This document shows, in pieces, positions 45,763 to 55,578 of a stretch of DNA of 64,000 nt. The translations under genes and the position numbers were made by a program. Source of the stretch: Mycoplasma anserisalpingitidis (GTDB lineage: Bacteria; Bacillota_I; Bacilli_A; Mycoplasmatales; Metamycoplasmataceae); contig NZ_CP041663.1 in assembly GCF_007858495.1 (NCBI RefSeq), forward strand, positions 248,001 through 312,000, read 5' to 3'. A model generated the notes under the pieces. That model ran no database searches. It was not told the origin of the DNA and saw only the letters and a list, made by a program, of their open reading frames with translations. Every line of letters starts with the position of its first letter. The stretch's first letter is position 1.

Positions 45763-47709
45763 ATGGAAAATAGAATAAATCTAGATAACATACATTTAGC
45801 AATTTGAAACCCTAGATTTGAAACAATTGATAAACTTGAATTTAATTTCATGGATGTTTTTAAATTACATGATAAAAATTACTCTACAAAAACTGAAATT
45901 GAAAAGATTTCTGAACTTTATAATGAAAATAGGCAAAATTTTTATGAGCTTTTTTACTCAATAAAAGATAGATTTCATTCAGTGAATGAAAAAATTCAAT
46001 TCATTAAAAATGATGACCATTATATTGTAATCGAAGGTAATCGCAGGTTAAGTTGTTTGTTAATTATGAAAAATATTGATAAATATATTGAATTAATACC
46101 AAAATTGACAGATAATAACATAAACGAAGAAAGTATTAACCCTTATATAGAAAAATTAAGCAAATTATATTTATTTTTATTGTCTATTAAAGATAAAATA
46201 GACACACAGAACATAAAGGAATATTTGGATTTTGATGAATATTATGTGTTTACAAAAAATGAAGATATTTCTAATTCATTGTTTATAAAGCATACACCAG
46301 CTAAGCCTGTGGGTCAATTGCCTTGAAATAAAGGTAAATACTATTATGATATTTGAACTATGTTCAATAATGAGAAGTGATTTGAACAGGAAGATATTGA
46401 TGAAGAAAAAACACGTTTTCTGTTTAGTAAATCAAAGAACGCCATGTTTAGCGATTATAAGAAAGCGGCTTTTTTGGTCAAGTTTTTTACATATATAAAA
46501 GATGATGATGCTATTTTAAGAGACGAAATGATAAATACTCAACCAACAGCTTTTGAACCAGATTTTATAAGAAACACAATAAAATCCACACTTAACTTAA
46601 TAGATGATAATTTAAATTACAAAGATTTTTATGATTTAGAGTTCGATGCTAAGTCTAGAGATTACATTAATAATGGTCAATTTAAATTAGAACATGTTTT
46701 TAGTTTTATTAAAGAGTTAAAAGAAAACAATATGCAAACAACAAGATTTAACACAGATAACAAAAATGAAATAATAGATATTTTCTTTAACCATTTAAAT
46801 TTAAATATAGTAAATGAAGACATATCCAAGAAGGAATTTCTAAATAAATTTATGCTTATGAGCCAAAACGAATTAAAATCTTATAAGAAAATAATTCGTA
46901 CAAAAAAGGTAATTGATTTAATTGATTGTAGATTAACTCAATTTCATTACTCAAATGGTATTATCAAAGACCTTAAAAAAAGAAAAGCAGATGTTTTGAT
47001 TGAATTAATTAATCAAATACATCACAATACAAATTTTGAAAAAAGTAAATTCTTTATAAACGCTATCCAATCATCAATTAGAACTATTATAGAATATGTT
47101 ATAAAATTAATTGTATTTAATGCTATTAAAAATTGCGTTACATTCGATAATGAATATCTTGAATTTTGTAAAATATTAAACCATAAGATTAATAGTCCAA
47201 TAAGATATATATCTAAAACAGAAAAAGCAAGTCTTACTTATGCTTTATTATTTGATAGTCAAGTAGATATTCCAGAAAACCAAGAAATTTTGGAAGAAGA
47301 TGAATTAGATGATGAAGAAAATAAAGAAGTTAAAAATTCACAATTACGAAAAATTTTCAAAAACTTATTAAAATCTGATAATGGTGTGTTAAAAACTTTA
47401 GAAAAGTTATGTACAAACAATGTTTTTATAAAGAGTTTTTACGATTTCTTTGAAGATAAATTAAGTATAAGTGATTTCTATTTATTTGTTAACAGTAATT
47501 GAACCACAATAAATACATTTATTCATAAAATTTTTCTAAAAGATTTTACGAAAACAGTAGATATCTATAAAAAAATAACTTTAAATAATAATAAGATATT
47601 AAAGAATTTTTTGGAAATTATTCAAAAATTAAAATTCAACATTGTAAATGAAGTAATAGATGAAATAAACAAAGAAACAGATATTTCTTGAGAAGGTAAA
47701 ATAGCATAA
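45763..47709 (+). CDS. ParB/sulfiredoxin-fold protein next to methyltransferase
   Basis: A 648-residue cytosolic protein. Near residues 85-100 is the ParB-box-like sequence HYIVIEGNRRLSCLLI (GxRR), preceded by about 60 residues of mixed structure, which resembles the ParB N-terminal nuclease/CTPase domain. The other 500 residues are helical and Lys/Asn-rich with an acidic run EEDELDDEENKE (about 506-517). No HNH or PD-(D/E)XK motif was visible. ParB domains are often linked to DNA methylases in phages and mobile islands. A role as nuclease or partner in a modification-based defence system is inference. Its ATG follows GGGAG. Confidence 0.65.
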
Positions 47710-48057
47710 TTTTATAGATACGACATGAACTAGGTTAATTGTGTTTTAATAATACAAGTAAGTAGCATACCAATGAATAAAAAATGATAAAACAAGTGTG
47801 AAGTTTAACAAGAGAAGCTAAGAAGAATTTGTGTAAAATTGAAAGTGCCTCGTATGATTATAATGGTAATATAATTACTCATATCCGTATTAATTAAATA
47901 ACAATTGACCGCTTGTTATGGTTTATGCAGGAGAAAATGTTTATTATCCAACTTGTCGTAGTTTAAAAGTTAATAGAAGCACAAAAGAAAATGAAGTTTT
48001 ACTAAAGAATATCGATACTAATAACTACTCACTCGTTGAAACTAATAATGCTCATGT
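47710..48057 (+). other. Degenerate stretch with short coding remnants
   Basis: About 350 nt with two short frames that look like gene debris: 47784-47897 (MIKQVWSLTREAKKN..., 37 codons) and one from the ATG at 47918 (GENVYYPTCRSLKVNRS...) that runs out of frame into the next gene. Both use UGA as Trp and have normal amino-acid composition, but neither has a Shine-Dalgarno or a recognisable family. I read the region as decay of an older gene. Confidence 0.4.
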
Positions 48058-48632
48058 ATGAATAAAGAAGAATTTTTCAGCATCTATGATAAAAATGAAA
48101 TTTCTTCGCTTAATGATTTTACTGTTGATGAATTAAAAACTTTACTTACTGAAATTAGAGAAAATTTGGATAAAGGAACATTAGCAATTCAAAAATTAAC
48201 TATCGATGAAAATTGAAATATTAAACATTGTAAATTAACTAATGAAGTTGAAGCTTTTAGATTTTTAACTCTTATGGATATTTTACTTAACAATATATTA
48301 CTAGGTTTCACTGATGAATATTTTGAAAAATATATTGCTAATTGAGATGATGAACAATGACTTATTGATTATCACGACGGACATTTAAGTTATAGGACTA
48401 TTGAAAATTGAAGTTTGAATGAGTGTAAGGAATATTTAGAAATTAGAGATTTTGAAAAAGAACTGTTAATACTAATGAACATAAACTATATTGATTTAGT
48501 CCTTGAGACTATGAAAATGAACAAGCAAAATACAAAAAGAAGTTAGAAAAGCAATTACAAAAAGAAAAAGAACAAAACAAAAGAGAAGAACAAAATAAGA
48601 ATAAAGAAGATGACTTAGCACTATCTATATAG
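48058..48632 (+). pseudogene. Hypothetical gene with a single-base frameshift
   Basis: From the ATG at 48058 the frame runs to TAG at 48546 (162 aa, four or more UGA Trp codons). After the A5 tract at 48455-48459 the other frame continues to 48632 with better coding character, including two more UGA Trp codons (HKLYWFSPWDYENEQ) and a highly charged tail (KKKLEKQLQKEKEQNKREEQ). One additional A in the tract would give a single 191-residue protein. The product is not recognised; it looks cytosolic with no membrane helix. Confidence 0.5.
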
Positions 48633-48641
48633 TGCTTTTTT
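48617..48641 (+). terminator. Terminator
   Basis: AGCACTAT-CTAT-ATAGTGCT followed by six T; it contains the distal stop codon of the frameshifted gene. Confidence 0.85.
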
Positions 48642-48670
48642 ATATTTATTTAGTAAATATAAAAAAGTGT

Positions 48671-48744
48671 TATAATTTAATTAATACTTGCACGTCGGGA
48701 CTTAGAAAGCCTGCATTGTCTATAGTGGAGTGTGAAAGGGAAAT
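48671..48744 (+). promoter_or_regulatory. Promoter and GC-richer leader of small lipoprotein gene
   Basis: TATAAT at 48671-48676 is followed by a leader of about 60 nt (48683-48744). Its GC content is about half, much above the surrounding DNA. It includes GCACGTCGGGACTTAGAAAG and GTGGAGTGTGAAAGGG. The last part supplies a Shine-Dalgarno. The composition suggests a structured RNA or an imported leader; I could not fold it into a clear known motif. Confidence 0.45.
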
Positions 48745-49008
48745 ATGAAGTATTTTAAAATGCTTCTTATTTCAGTCACTACTACGACTTTAAGCGTAAG
48801 TTGTATCAATAATAAAAATACAACTAAATACAATTATGATAATAAAAAATATTATGTTGAATTAGATAAAACAAATCTGACTAAAGAAGATTTTTTGACT
48901 AATGAAACACTTTACATTAAAGATTTTGATTTGACTATTTTTAATTTTAATATTAGAAAGCTATTCAATTTTGATGATATTAATTTTAATTTATGAGAAA
49001 AAAATTAA
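48745..49008 (+). CDS. Short lipoprotein with frameshift-prone end
   Basis: An 87-residue lipoprotein precursor with MKYFKMLLISVTTTTLSVSC (Cys20) and then an Asn/Asp/Lys-rich mature part. It ends at TAA 49006-49008, directly after an A7 run (48998-49004). With one more A the frame would continue for about 28 codons to 49091 (LNIIKNKLKELTNENSF...). The protein is probably the remains, or a variable form, of a longer lipoprotein. Confidence 0.55.
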
Positions 49009-49252
49009 ATATCATTAAAAATAAATTAAAAGAATTAACTAATGAAAATAGTTTTAAGCAAATTTTACATTATTATTTACAAATTTATTAAGAAAATACA
49101 AAAAAGAAATATTGATTAAAGATAAATTTAATCACATATAAAATTAAATTTATAAGTAAATTTCAATGTTACAAAATATATAGTTTCTTTCTATATGGAC
49201 TTTTTTTCTATAACTCAAAAATTTTAATTTAATATAATAAAAAGGAGAAAAA

Positions 49253-49543
49253 ATGAATTTATTTAATTTGGAAATCTTAGAAAAACCAAAAGATATTGAC
49301 ATTATAACTAAATTGGGAGGTAAAATTACAAATTTTGTTTTACTATTAGCAATAATAGTAACTTTTATTATCATTATTTTAACCGTTTTTTGAATTTTAT
49401 TTAATTGATTTAAAATGGTAAAAGCAAGTGATAATTATAAATTTGAACAAGCTAAAAAATCTATTAAAATTGGATTATTAATTATTATGATATTTATATT
49501 TTTTATTATTACTGTATTTATTTTTCGTTTTAACTACCATTAA
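49253..49543 (+). CDS. Two-TM small protein, pilin-like (TrbC/VirB2-like)
   Basis: A 96-residue protein with a strong Shine-Dalgarno (AAAAGGAG). Two membrane helices (TNFVLLLAIIVTFIIIILTVFWIL and IKIGLLIIMIFIFFIITVFIF) flank a polar loop KMVKASDNYKFEQAKKS. This layout, with the Lys/Glu-rich loop before the second helix, resembles the pilin-like conjugal proteins of mycoplasma integrative elements. No other conjugation gene is nearby, so the call is tentative and it could be an isolated remnant. Confidence 0.45.
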
Positions 49544-49568
49544 ATATATTTGGTTATTAATTTAATGA

Positions 49569-49611
49569 TTACATAAAAAGTTGACAATACAATTGTCAAC
49601 TTTTTATGTAA
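49569..49611. terminator. 20-bp perfect hairpin
   Basis: A perfect 20-bp inverted repeat with a 3-nt loop (arms 49569-49588 and 49592-49611), containing AAAAAGTTGACAAT. It can end transcription from both sides. It shares AAAAAGTTGACA with the hairpin at 58191. Confidence 0.75.
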
Positions 49612-49640
49612 TAACCTGATCAAAATAACAACATTATATA

Positions 49641-49666
49641 TTAAAAGTAGATGATAAACATCTACT
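49641..49666 (-). terminator. Terminator of pgk
   Basis: AGTAGATG and CATCTACT form an 8-bp stem; on the minus strand it is followed by TTTTAA. The T tract is weak. Confidence 0.6.
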
Positions 49667-49679
49667 CTAGAGAAATATA

Positions 49680-50864
49680 TTATTTATCTTGGATAGCTTC
49701 AAATCCAGGAAGTTTAACACCTTGAAGTAATTCAAGTGAAGCTCCACCACCTGTTGAAACGTGTGAGAATTTATCTTCCATACCTAATTTTTGTACAGCA
49801 GCAACTGAATCACCACCACCAACTACTGAGTAGCAATTTTCAAGTTTACTAATAGCACGACAAACTTCTAAAGTACCTTCTTTGAAGTTATCAAATTCTG
49901 TAACTCCCATAGGTCCGTTTCAAACAACTGTTTTAGCTCCGATTAATTCTTTAGCAAATAATTCTTTTGATTTAGGTCCAAGGTCTAATCCCATGTATCC
50001 ATCTTTAATATCGATATCTGAAACAATACCAGGAACATCTTTGAATTCAGTAGCAACTAAATGATCAACTGGAAGAACAACTTTAGAAGCATATTTGTCT
50101 AAGAATTCTTTAGCTAATTCTAATCTATCATCTTCAACCAAACTTGTTCCAATTGTGTGTCCTTGAGCTTTTAAGAATGTGTAAGCCATTCCTCCACCAA
50201 TAATCATTTTATCAGCAATTTTTACTAAGTTTTCTAACACTTGAATTTTGTCAGAAACTTTAGCTCCACCAATAATAGCAACATATGGGTGTTCAGGATT
50301 TTCGATAGCTTTACTTAATGCACTAACTTCTTTTTCCATTAAGTATCCTAAAGCATTTTCAGCAATATTTGAACTAATTCCTACGTTAGAAGCGTGTGCA
50401 CGGTGTGCTGTACCAAAAGCATCATTAACAAATACATCACCAAGCGAAGCTCAGTATTTTCCTAATTCTGGACTATTTTTACTTTCAGCTTTACCATTTA
50501 AGTCTTCGTAACGAGTATTTTGCATTAATAATACTTCACCATTTTTCATATTATTAATTGCTTGTTCTAATTCAGCACCTCTTGTTGCATTAACAAATGT
50601 AACAGCTTGTCCAAGTTGTTTAGCTAATTCATTTGCAACTGGTTCAAGATTTCTTTTAGCTAAGTCAGCTTCTTCTTTAACTTTTCCTAAGTGTGAAAGA
50701 AGAATAGCTTTTCCACCATCGTTAACAATTTTTTTAATTGTTGGAAGAGCTGCTGTAATACGTTTTGTAGAAGTAATAACACCATCTTTAATAGGAACGT
50801 TAAAGTCAACACGAACTAAAACTTTTTTACCTTTTAATTTTAAATCATCAATAGTTTTTTTCAT
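49680..50864 (-). CDS. pgk: Phosphoglycerate kinase
   Basis: A 394-residue glycolytic enzyme producing ATP from 1,3-bisphosphoglycerate. The N-domain has [21 protein letters not shown] and [13 protein letters not shown]; the C-domain has [32 protein letters not shown] and the GGGDSVAAV and [11 protein letters not shown] nucleotide loops. I chose the ATG at 50864, eight bases after GGAG; an upstream in-frame ATG at 50882 is less likely. Two UGA Trp codons split it in the standard code. Confidence 0.97.
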
Positions 50865-51016
50865 TTTTTTCACTCCAATCATTTTATTCTAATAAATTAT
50901 ATATTTAATTAAATAAAAACAGTTGATATTAATACTAAGAAAATAAATATATAAAAAACAATACCATAATCTTATTTACATAAAATTTATTTACTGTCTT
51001 AAAAATTAAATTGATA

Positions 51017-51022
51017 TATAAT
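51017..51022 (+). promoter_or_regulatory. -10 box of mscL
   Basis: TATAAT ends six bases before the mscL ATG at 51029, leaving no room for a Shine-Dalgarno sequence. Confidence 0.5.
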
Positions 51023-51028
51023 AAGCAT

Positions 51029-51436
51029 ATGTTTAAGAAAGCTATAAAAAGCGCCAAAAACCACATTCAACGTGGAAACATGTTTATGTTGGCTATTGGT
51101 CTATTATTAGGAACAGTATTTGGTGCTGTTGTTAGTTCTTTAGCTAACGACATCATTATGTCATATATTTCAACAAACATTCTTAAATACAATAATTTAG
51201 ATGACTATGTTGTTTCAGGAATGAAAGTTGGAAAATTCTTAGGAGTATTACTTAACTTCATCATTGTTACTGTATTCATTTTTGTAGTTTTAGTAATTTA
51301 CTACTTAATTTACAACTTTAAAAAAGCTAAACTTGAAAAAGCTAAAGCTGCTGAAGCACCTGCACCTAAAGTTCCTACAACAGAAGAGTTAATTCTTGCT
51401 GAATTAAAAGAATTAAACCAAAACTTAAAAAAATAG
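51029..51436 (+). CDS. mscL: Large-conductance mechanosensitive channel
   Basis: A 135-residue MscL homologue that opens under membrane tension to release solutes. The N-terminal helix and TM1 match the family (HIQRGNMFMLAIGLLLGTVFGAVVSSLANDIIM). A second helix (VLLNFIIVTVFIFVVLVIYYLIY) follows a short periplasmic loop, and the C-terminal bundle ends with PTTEELILAELKELNQNL. I chose the ATG at 51029 because it matches the family start (FKKAIK...). An upstream TTG would lie before the -10 box. Confidence 0.92.
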   Translation: MFKKAIKSAKNHIQRGNMFMLAIGLLLGTVFGAVVSSLANDIIMSYISTNILKYNNLDDYVVSGMKVGKFLGVLLNFIIVTVFIFVVLVIYYLIYNFKKAKLEKAKAAEAPAPKVPTTEELILAELKELNQNLKK

Positions 51437-51447
51437 AGGGAGAATGT

Positions 51448-51473
51448 AACAAGGAGTAATCCTTGTTTTTTCA
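51448..51473 (+). terminator. Terminator of mscL
   Basis: AACAAGG-AGTAAT-CCTTGTT followed by a T run. Confidence 0.85.
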
Positions 51474-51494
51474 TATTTTCATATTTTTGTAATT

Positions 51495-51508
51495 AATATA
51501 TAGAGAAT
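51495..51508. repeat. Target-site duplication, left of IS copy 2
   Basis: AATATATAGAGAAT, repeated exactly at 52939-52952. Confidence 0.9.
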
Positions 51509-52938
51509 CGTAAAAAAGAACAGTCATACAACAATTGTTGCATGACTGTTTTATATTCTTGGTCCTTTTAGTAAAATTATAGTGCAAAAAAATAAGAAAG
51601 GAACCAATATGATTATAGCAAATATTAAAAATTCTCTTGAAAAAGTTGTGTGTATTAAAACTAAAGAAAAACATTTACCAAACAATCACTATTTAATCAA
51701 AAATTCTGAAGAAGAAATCAGAATTCTTCATTCAAAAGTTATAAATAACAGATTACTCAAAGCGAATCAAATGAACATTCTTCATTTAAATGAATGCCTA
51801 AGATTATTCAAAGAAGGAAAGAATTTTTCTAAAGTTTCAGAAGTGATTGGATTTCAAACACACACCATTAAAAAGTTATTGAAAATTTCAACAACAAATC
51901 AAGGTGATTTTGTCAAAAAATATAAAAAAGTTTGTCGCAACTGTGATCAATATATTAATTATGTAAACTATATTGATTTCCAATTAATTGCCGAACATCT
52001 TATGCTTTATAAGTCCAAAAGAACAAGACTTCATTCAAAGACTATTAAAAATAAATGAAGAGATTTTATTAGATTTTGAAAATCTGAAGTTAGTTATTAT
52101 AGGAAAAATAGATTCAATAAAGATTTTACAAAAAGAGCAATCAAAGTTTCAGCTAAAGCTCTTGTTAATAAATTTAAGAAGATGTTTCCTAACAGTTTCT
52201 GCCCTACTCCTAGCACTGTATACAAGTGCTTAAAGTCAAATGAGTTTAATTTATCTATAGATATTTTGCTCTTTCTTTCTGTAGGAAAATATCACAAGAA
52301 AACTAGAAAAGTTCAAAAAAGTTCTCTTAAAAATGCTGTTAGTATTCATCAAAGGCCTGATGAGGCCAACCATAGATTAAAGGAAGGTCATTTTGAACTT
52401 GATACTGTGATTGGACAAAGCAAGGATAAGAATTGTTTGGTAACTTTATTAGATAGAAAAACTAGAAAACTTTATGTAATATTATCACGCAAAACTTCTG
52501 AGGCAGTGAAAGATGCTTTACTTGAAATGATTAAAGTTAATTCCATAAAAATAACAACATTAACGGTTGATAACGGCTCCGAGAACGTGCGCTTGCACGA
52601 AGTTATTTCTAATAACAATTTGTTTAAATGTGATGCATATTGTTCATACCAAAAAGGTTCAATAGAAAATATCCACAGACACATTAGAAGATTTATTCCT
52701 AAGGGTGTGTCTATGGATAAATTCACAAATAAACAAATTTATGTGATGAGCAAAAGAATTAATGAATATTTAACACTTATCAATCAATAATTTTACTAAA
52801 AATTTTAAAATCGGTCATGACCGATTCTTTTGGTGTGCTTTTTTATATAAAAAAGCATTATAATTATATAAATCGTAGCACTAACGTACTTCAAGGACTT
52901 TGATTAAAATGCATTGTTAAATGACTTTTCTATTTCAT
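51509..52938 (+). mobile_element. IS30-family insertion sequence, copy 2
   Basis: A 1430-bp copy of the element at 27842-29271, here on the plus strand, with the same ends, internal palindromes (51519-51550 and 52809-52826) and transposase. It lies between mscL and a hypothetical gene and interrupts no visible gene. Its 14-bp target duplication differs in sequence from that of copy 1, as expected for an independent insertion. Confidence 0.93.
51609..52790 (+). CDS. IS30-family transposase (copy 2)
   Basis: The same 393-residue DDE transposase as copy 1, intact, with FELDTVIG, TVDNGSEN and the SIENIHRH acidic positions. The start is the ATG at 51609 after AAGGAAC; an in-frame GTG at 51582 lacks this. 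Two UGA Trp codons lie near 52056 and 52077, which would make it look like three pieces in the standard code. Confidence 0.93.
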
Positions 52939-52952
52939 AATATATAGAGAAT
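52939..52952. repeat. Target-site duplication, right of IS copy 2
   Basis: Second copy of AATATATAGAGAAT. Confidence 0.9.
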
Positions 52953-53021
52953 TATACATAGAAATATATAATAAATATGGTAATAATTTTTGATTTACCA
53001 TAATAAATGTAGGAGATAAAA

Positions 53022-54290
53022 ATGAAAAATAATGCAAATTCTTTCAAATTTAAAAAAGAAGATGGATTAGAAACTCCAGTAACAGGAAATTCATATCTTA
53101 GGTACTATGAAATAAAAGAAAATACAACAGAATGAAGAACGGACAAAAATCAACAATTCTTTAATAATGAATATAAAGAGATTGAACAATACGACATATT
53201 CGAAGAAGATATAAATGAATTAAATAATATTTGAACCCCAAAGAGAAAAAATGGTTCATTTATTGATGTTTTTAAATTCACAAGTACTCAATTTTCATTA
53301 AAAGATAAAAATATCATGTCTACAGCAGAAATTTTCGAGATGAATTGTACCTATATGGAACTAACCTCAGCGACAGATGAACAAAAGGAATATTGATCAA
53401 GTATTAAAAAACTTAAGGATGATTTTTTCTCCGAAGAAAATTTCAAAATATATGCAACAATCTACTTTTATTTAATGAATTCAAGAGGTTTAATACCAAT
53501 TTCATCTCAACAAAAAAGTAGTGATGATACATTCCATAATATCCAAAATAATTTTTATTGATACTTACAATCTAGTAAAACATTGGATTATTCGAATGAA
53601 GTTTCGCCAATTCTTGATGATAATGAGTTGCTTTTAAACTTAAAAACAAAATATGTTGAAGTATATGAACGAAAAAATAATAAAAATATCATCTCTGACC
53701 TATATGAATATTCAAAATACAAATTAGCCCTTCAACTTATTGAATTAATAAGTAACAAAAACAAATCTTATCCAGAAAAACCAAAAAATAGTATAAGTTT
53801 ATCAACCTATAATAATATTTTATTTGATAAAGTTTATAAAGAAAGAGAAAGTATAGTAAAGCAACTAAAAAGTATGAGATTTTTTAAGTTTTTTATATGA
53901 TGTATTAATATATTATTAGTCACTTCTTTTGGTTGTTTATTGTATCAAATAATCTATTTATGCGTTATGAACAGTTTATATGGATATCATAAAGTTTATT
54001 TAGTAACATCTTTAATTTTACTATTTTGTTTTATAGGTACTATTATTATGTCTTTATTTCTTTACTCTCATTTCCTAGCGAAAAGATACTATATTAAAAA
54101 TGAATTTAATAAAGATAAAAATAATAAATTCTATAGATTAAAATATAGAAACACAATAATTGATAAATATATTAATTTCATATTTAAAAACATTCCATTC
54201 GTTTTAAGATTCTTTATTAACCGTCAATTAAAGTATTGATATCGTATTCAAAAACCAAAGGAGATAAAAAATGATAGTTTCATTTGATAA
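53022..54290 (+). CDS. Hypothetical protein with C-terminal membrane hairpin
   Basis: A 422-residue protein of unknown family with a good Shine-Dalgarno (TAGGAGATAAAA). Residues 1-290 are hydrophilic, Lys/Glu/Asn-rich and without a signal peptide. Two membrane helices follow at about 293-315 and 325-350 (FIWCINILLVTSFGCLLYQIIYL and LVTSLILLFCFIGTIIMSLFLY), and then a basic tail. The large domain should thus be cytosolic. It uses several UGA Trp codons. Its last 20 nt overlap the start of the MORN-like gene, so the two are translated together and probably act together. Confidence 0.65.
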
Positions 54291-54798
54291 ATCTAAAAAA
54301 CAGTTCATGGTTAAATATAATGTTTCAGATGATAAATTTATAATAGATAAATTAAACGTTAAATGAAATAAAGAAACTAACACTTTTACATTAAAGGGCC
54401 AAAGGGTCATAAAAGATCAAAACAATAGCACTCTAATGACTTCGATGTACAACGAAAATGGGGATCTTGAGGGCGAAATGATTGAATATTACGATGATCC
54501 AAAAAGTAGACAAAATATAGTAAAAACTACAGTAAATTGAGTTAACAATAAAAAAGAAGGCATTGAAATTTCTAAATACCCTAGCGGCAATTTCAAATCT
54601 CAAGGAAGATGAAAAGAAGGAATGCGCGATGGTGTTTGATATACTTTTTTTGACAGTAAACACAACGACGGGAAACCTTTCGAAGCTACAATCCAATCAT
54701 ATAAAATGGGTGTTAAACATGGTAAATTTATTGAATGATATGAAGATACTGGCAAAATCATCTCTGAAGAAGTATATAAAAACGGAATACCAGAATAG
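54271..54798 (+). CDS. MORN/YwqK-like repeat protein
   Basis: A 175-residue protein with several divergent MORN-type units: EYYDDPKSRQ..., NNKKEGIEISKYPSGNFKSQGRW, KEGMRDGVWYTFFDS and GVKHGKFIEWYEDTGKI. This G-x-x-xGxW-x-Y/F pattern is that of the YwqK-type repeats, some of which are immunity proteins in polymorphic-toxin loci. The Shine-Dalgarno AAGGAG lies inside the upstream gene. Codon use (GGC, CGC, AGG, GGG) and GC content are higher than in the neighbours, suggesting transfer from another genome. Confidence 0.65.
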
Positions 54799-54815
54799 TT
54801 AAAATTTAATTAAAC

Positions 54816-54849
54816 AATGTGTTTAGAAGTTGTTCTCTACACATTTTTT
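54816..54849 (+). terminator. Terminator of the MORN gene
   Basis: AATGTGT pairs with ACACATT around a loop of about 16 nt, followed by TTTTTC. Confidence 0.65.
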
Positions 54850-55049
54850 CTTTGTATTTACCTCTTAGTAACATAAATGAAAACTATCAAACAATTTTAA
54901 TGTTTGGGTCAGGTAAAAAATGTGTGGAAAAATAAATACATTTAATAAAACGATTTATTGCTAATCAAATTATATAACATTAACCTAAAAATCGAAAATC
55001 AAAAATGTAAGGACTCGAAATCCTTATTTTTTATTGAAAACAAAGATAG

Positions 55050-55346
55050 TTATTGAACAAAACTTATATTTACTTTAGCTTGGTTATTTCAATTAAAAAT
55101 TCTCATTTTAATTTCATCAATACTAATTCTATTAGTTTGAGTAATAAGTTTTCTTTTAATAACAGCAATGTTAGTTTCAGACTGACCAGTACGATTTTGA
55201 TAATAAAAATATTTAACATTTCTATTAATTTTTATGAACTTAATTATTTCATTTCGTTTATTGAGATCTATATTTTCATCACTTGCTATTTCAGTAAGTA
55301 AATTAATAATTGAAGTATTATCATTTAATTTAACATACTCTTTCAA
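55050..55346 (-). CDS. Hypothetical remnant
   Basis: An open frame of up to 98 residues from TTG 55346 with no Shine-Dalgarno. The same frame remains open upstream to about 55440 without any start codon, which suggests the 3' part of a longer lost gene. It uses a UGA Trp codon near the end and has helical, Asn/Ile/Lys-rich composition. No family is recognised. Confidence 0.3.
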
Positions 55347-55578
55347 CTTATAAAAAATGTTTGAATATTTAGTATTGTGAAAAATTTTATAATTATTAAA
55401 TGGAAATGTGAAAAATAGAAAATACTTAAAATAATTCTATGCTCAAAATTTTGTTGAGAAGTTGTTTATTAATTCAAATAAAAATTATTTTTTATAATTC
55501 TCATTTTCATAAATAACAGCATAATAATTATGTAAATGTTTCGATTTACAATTAAAGTTGATGTCTTAAAAGGAGAAA

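Noticed and set aside
45763..47709. Chromosome-partition ParB
   Set aside because: There is no ParA neighbour and no HTH typical of ParB, the protein is twice as long, and the gene sits with a methyltransferase.
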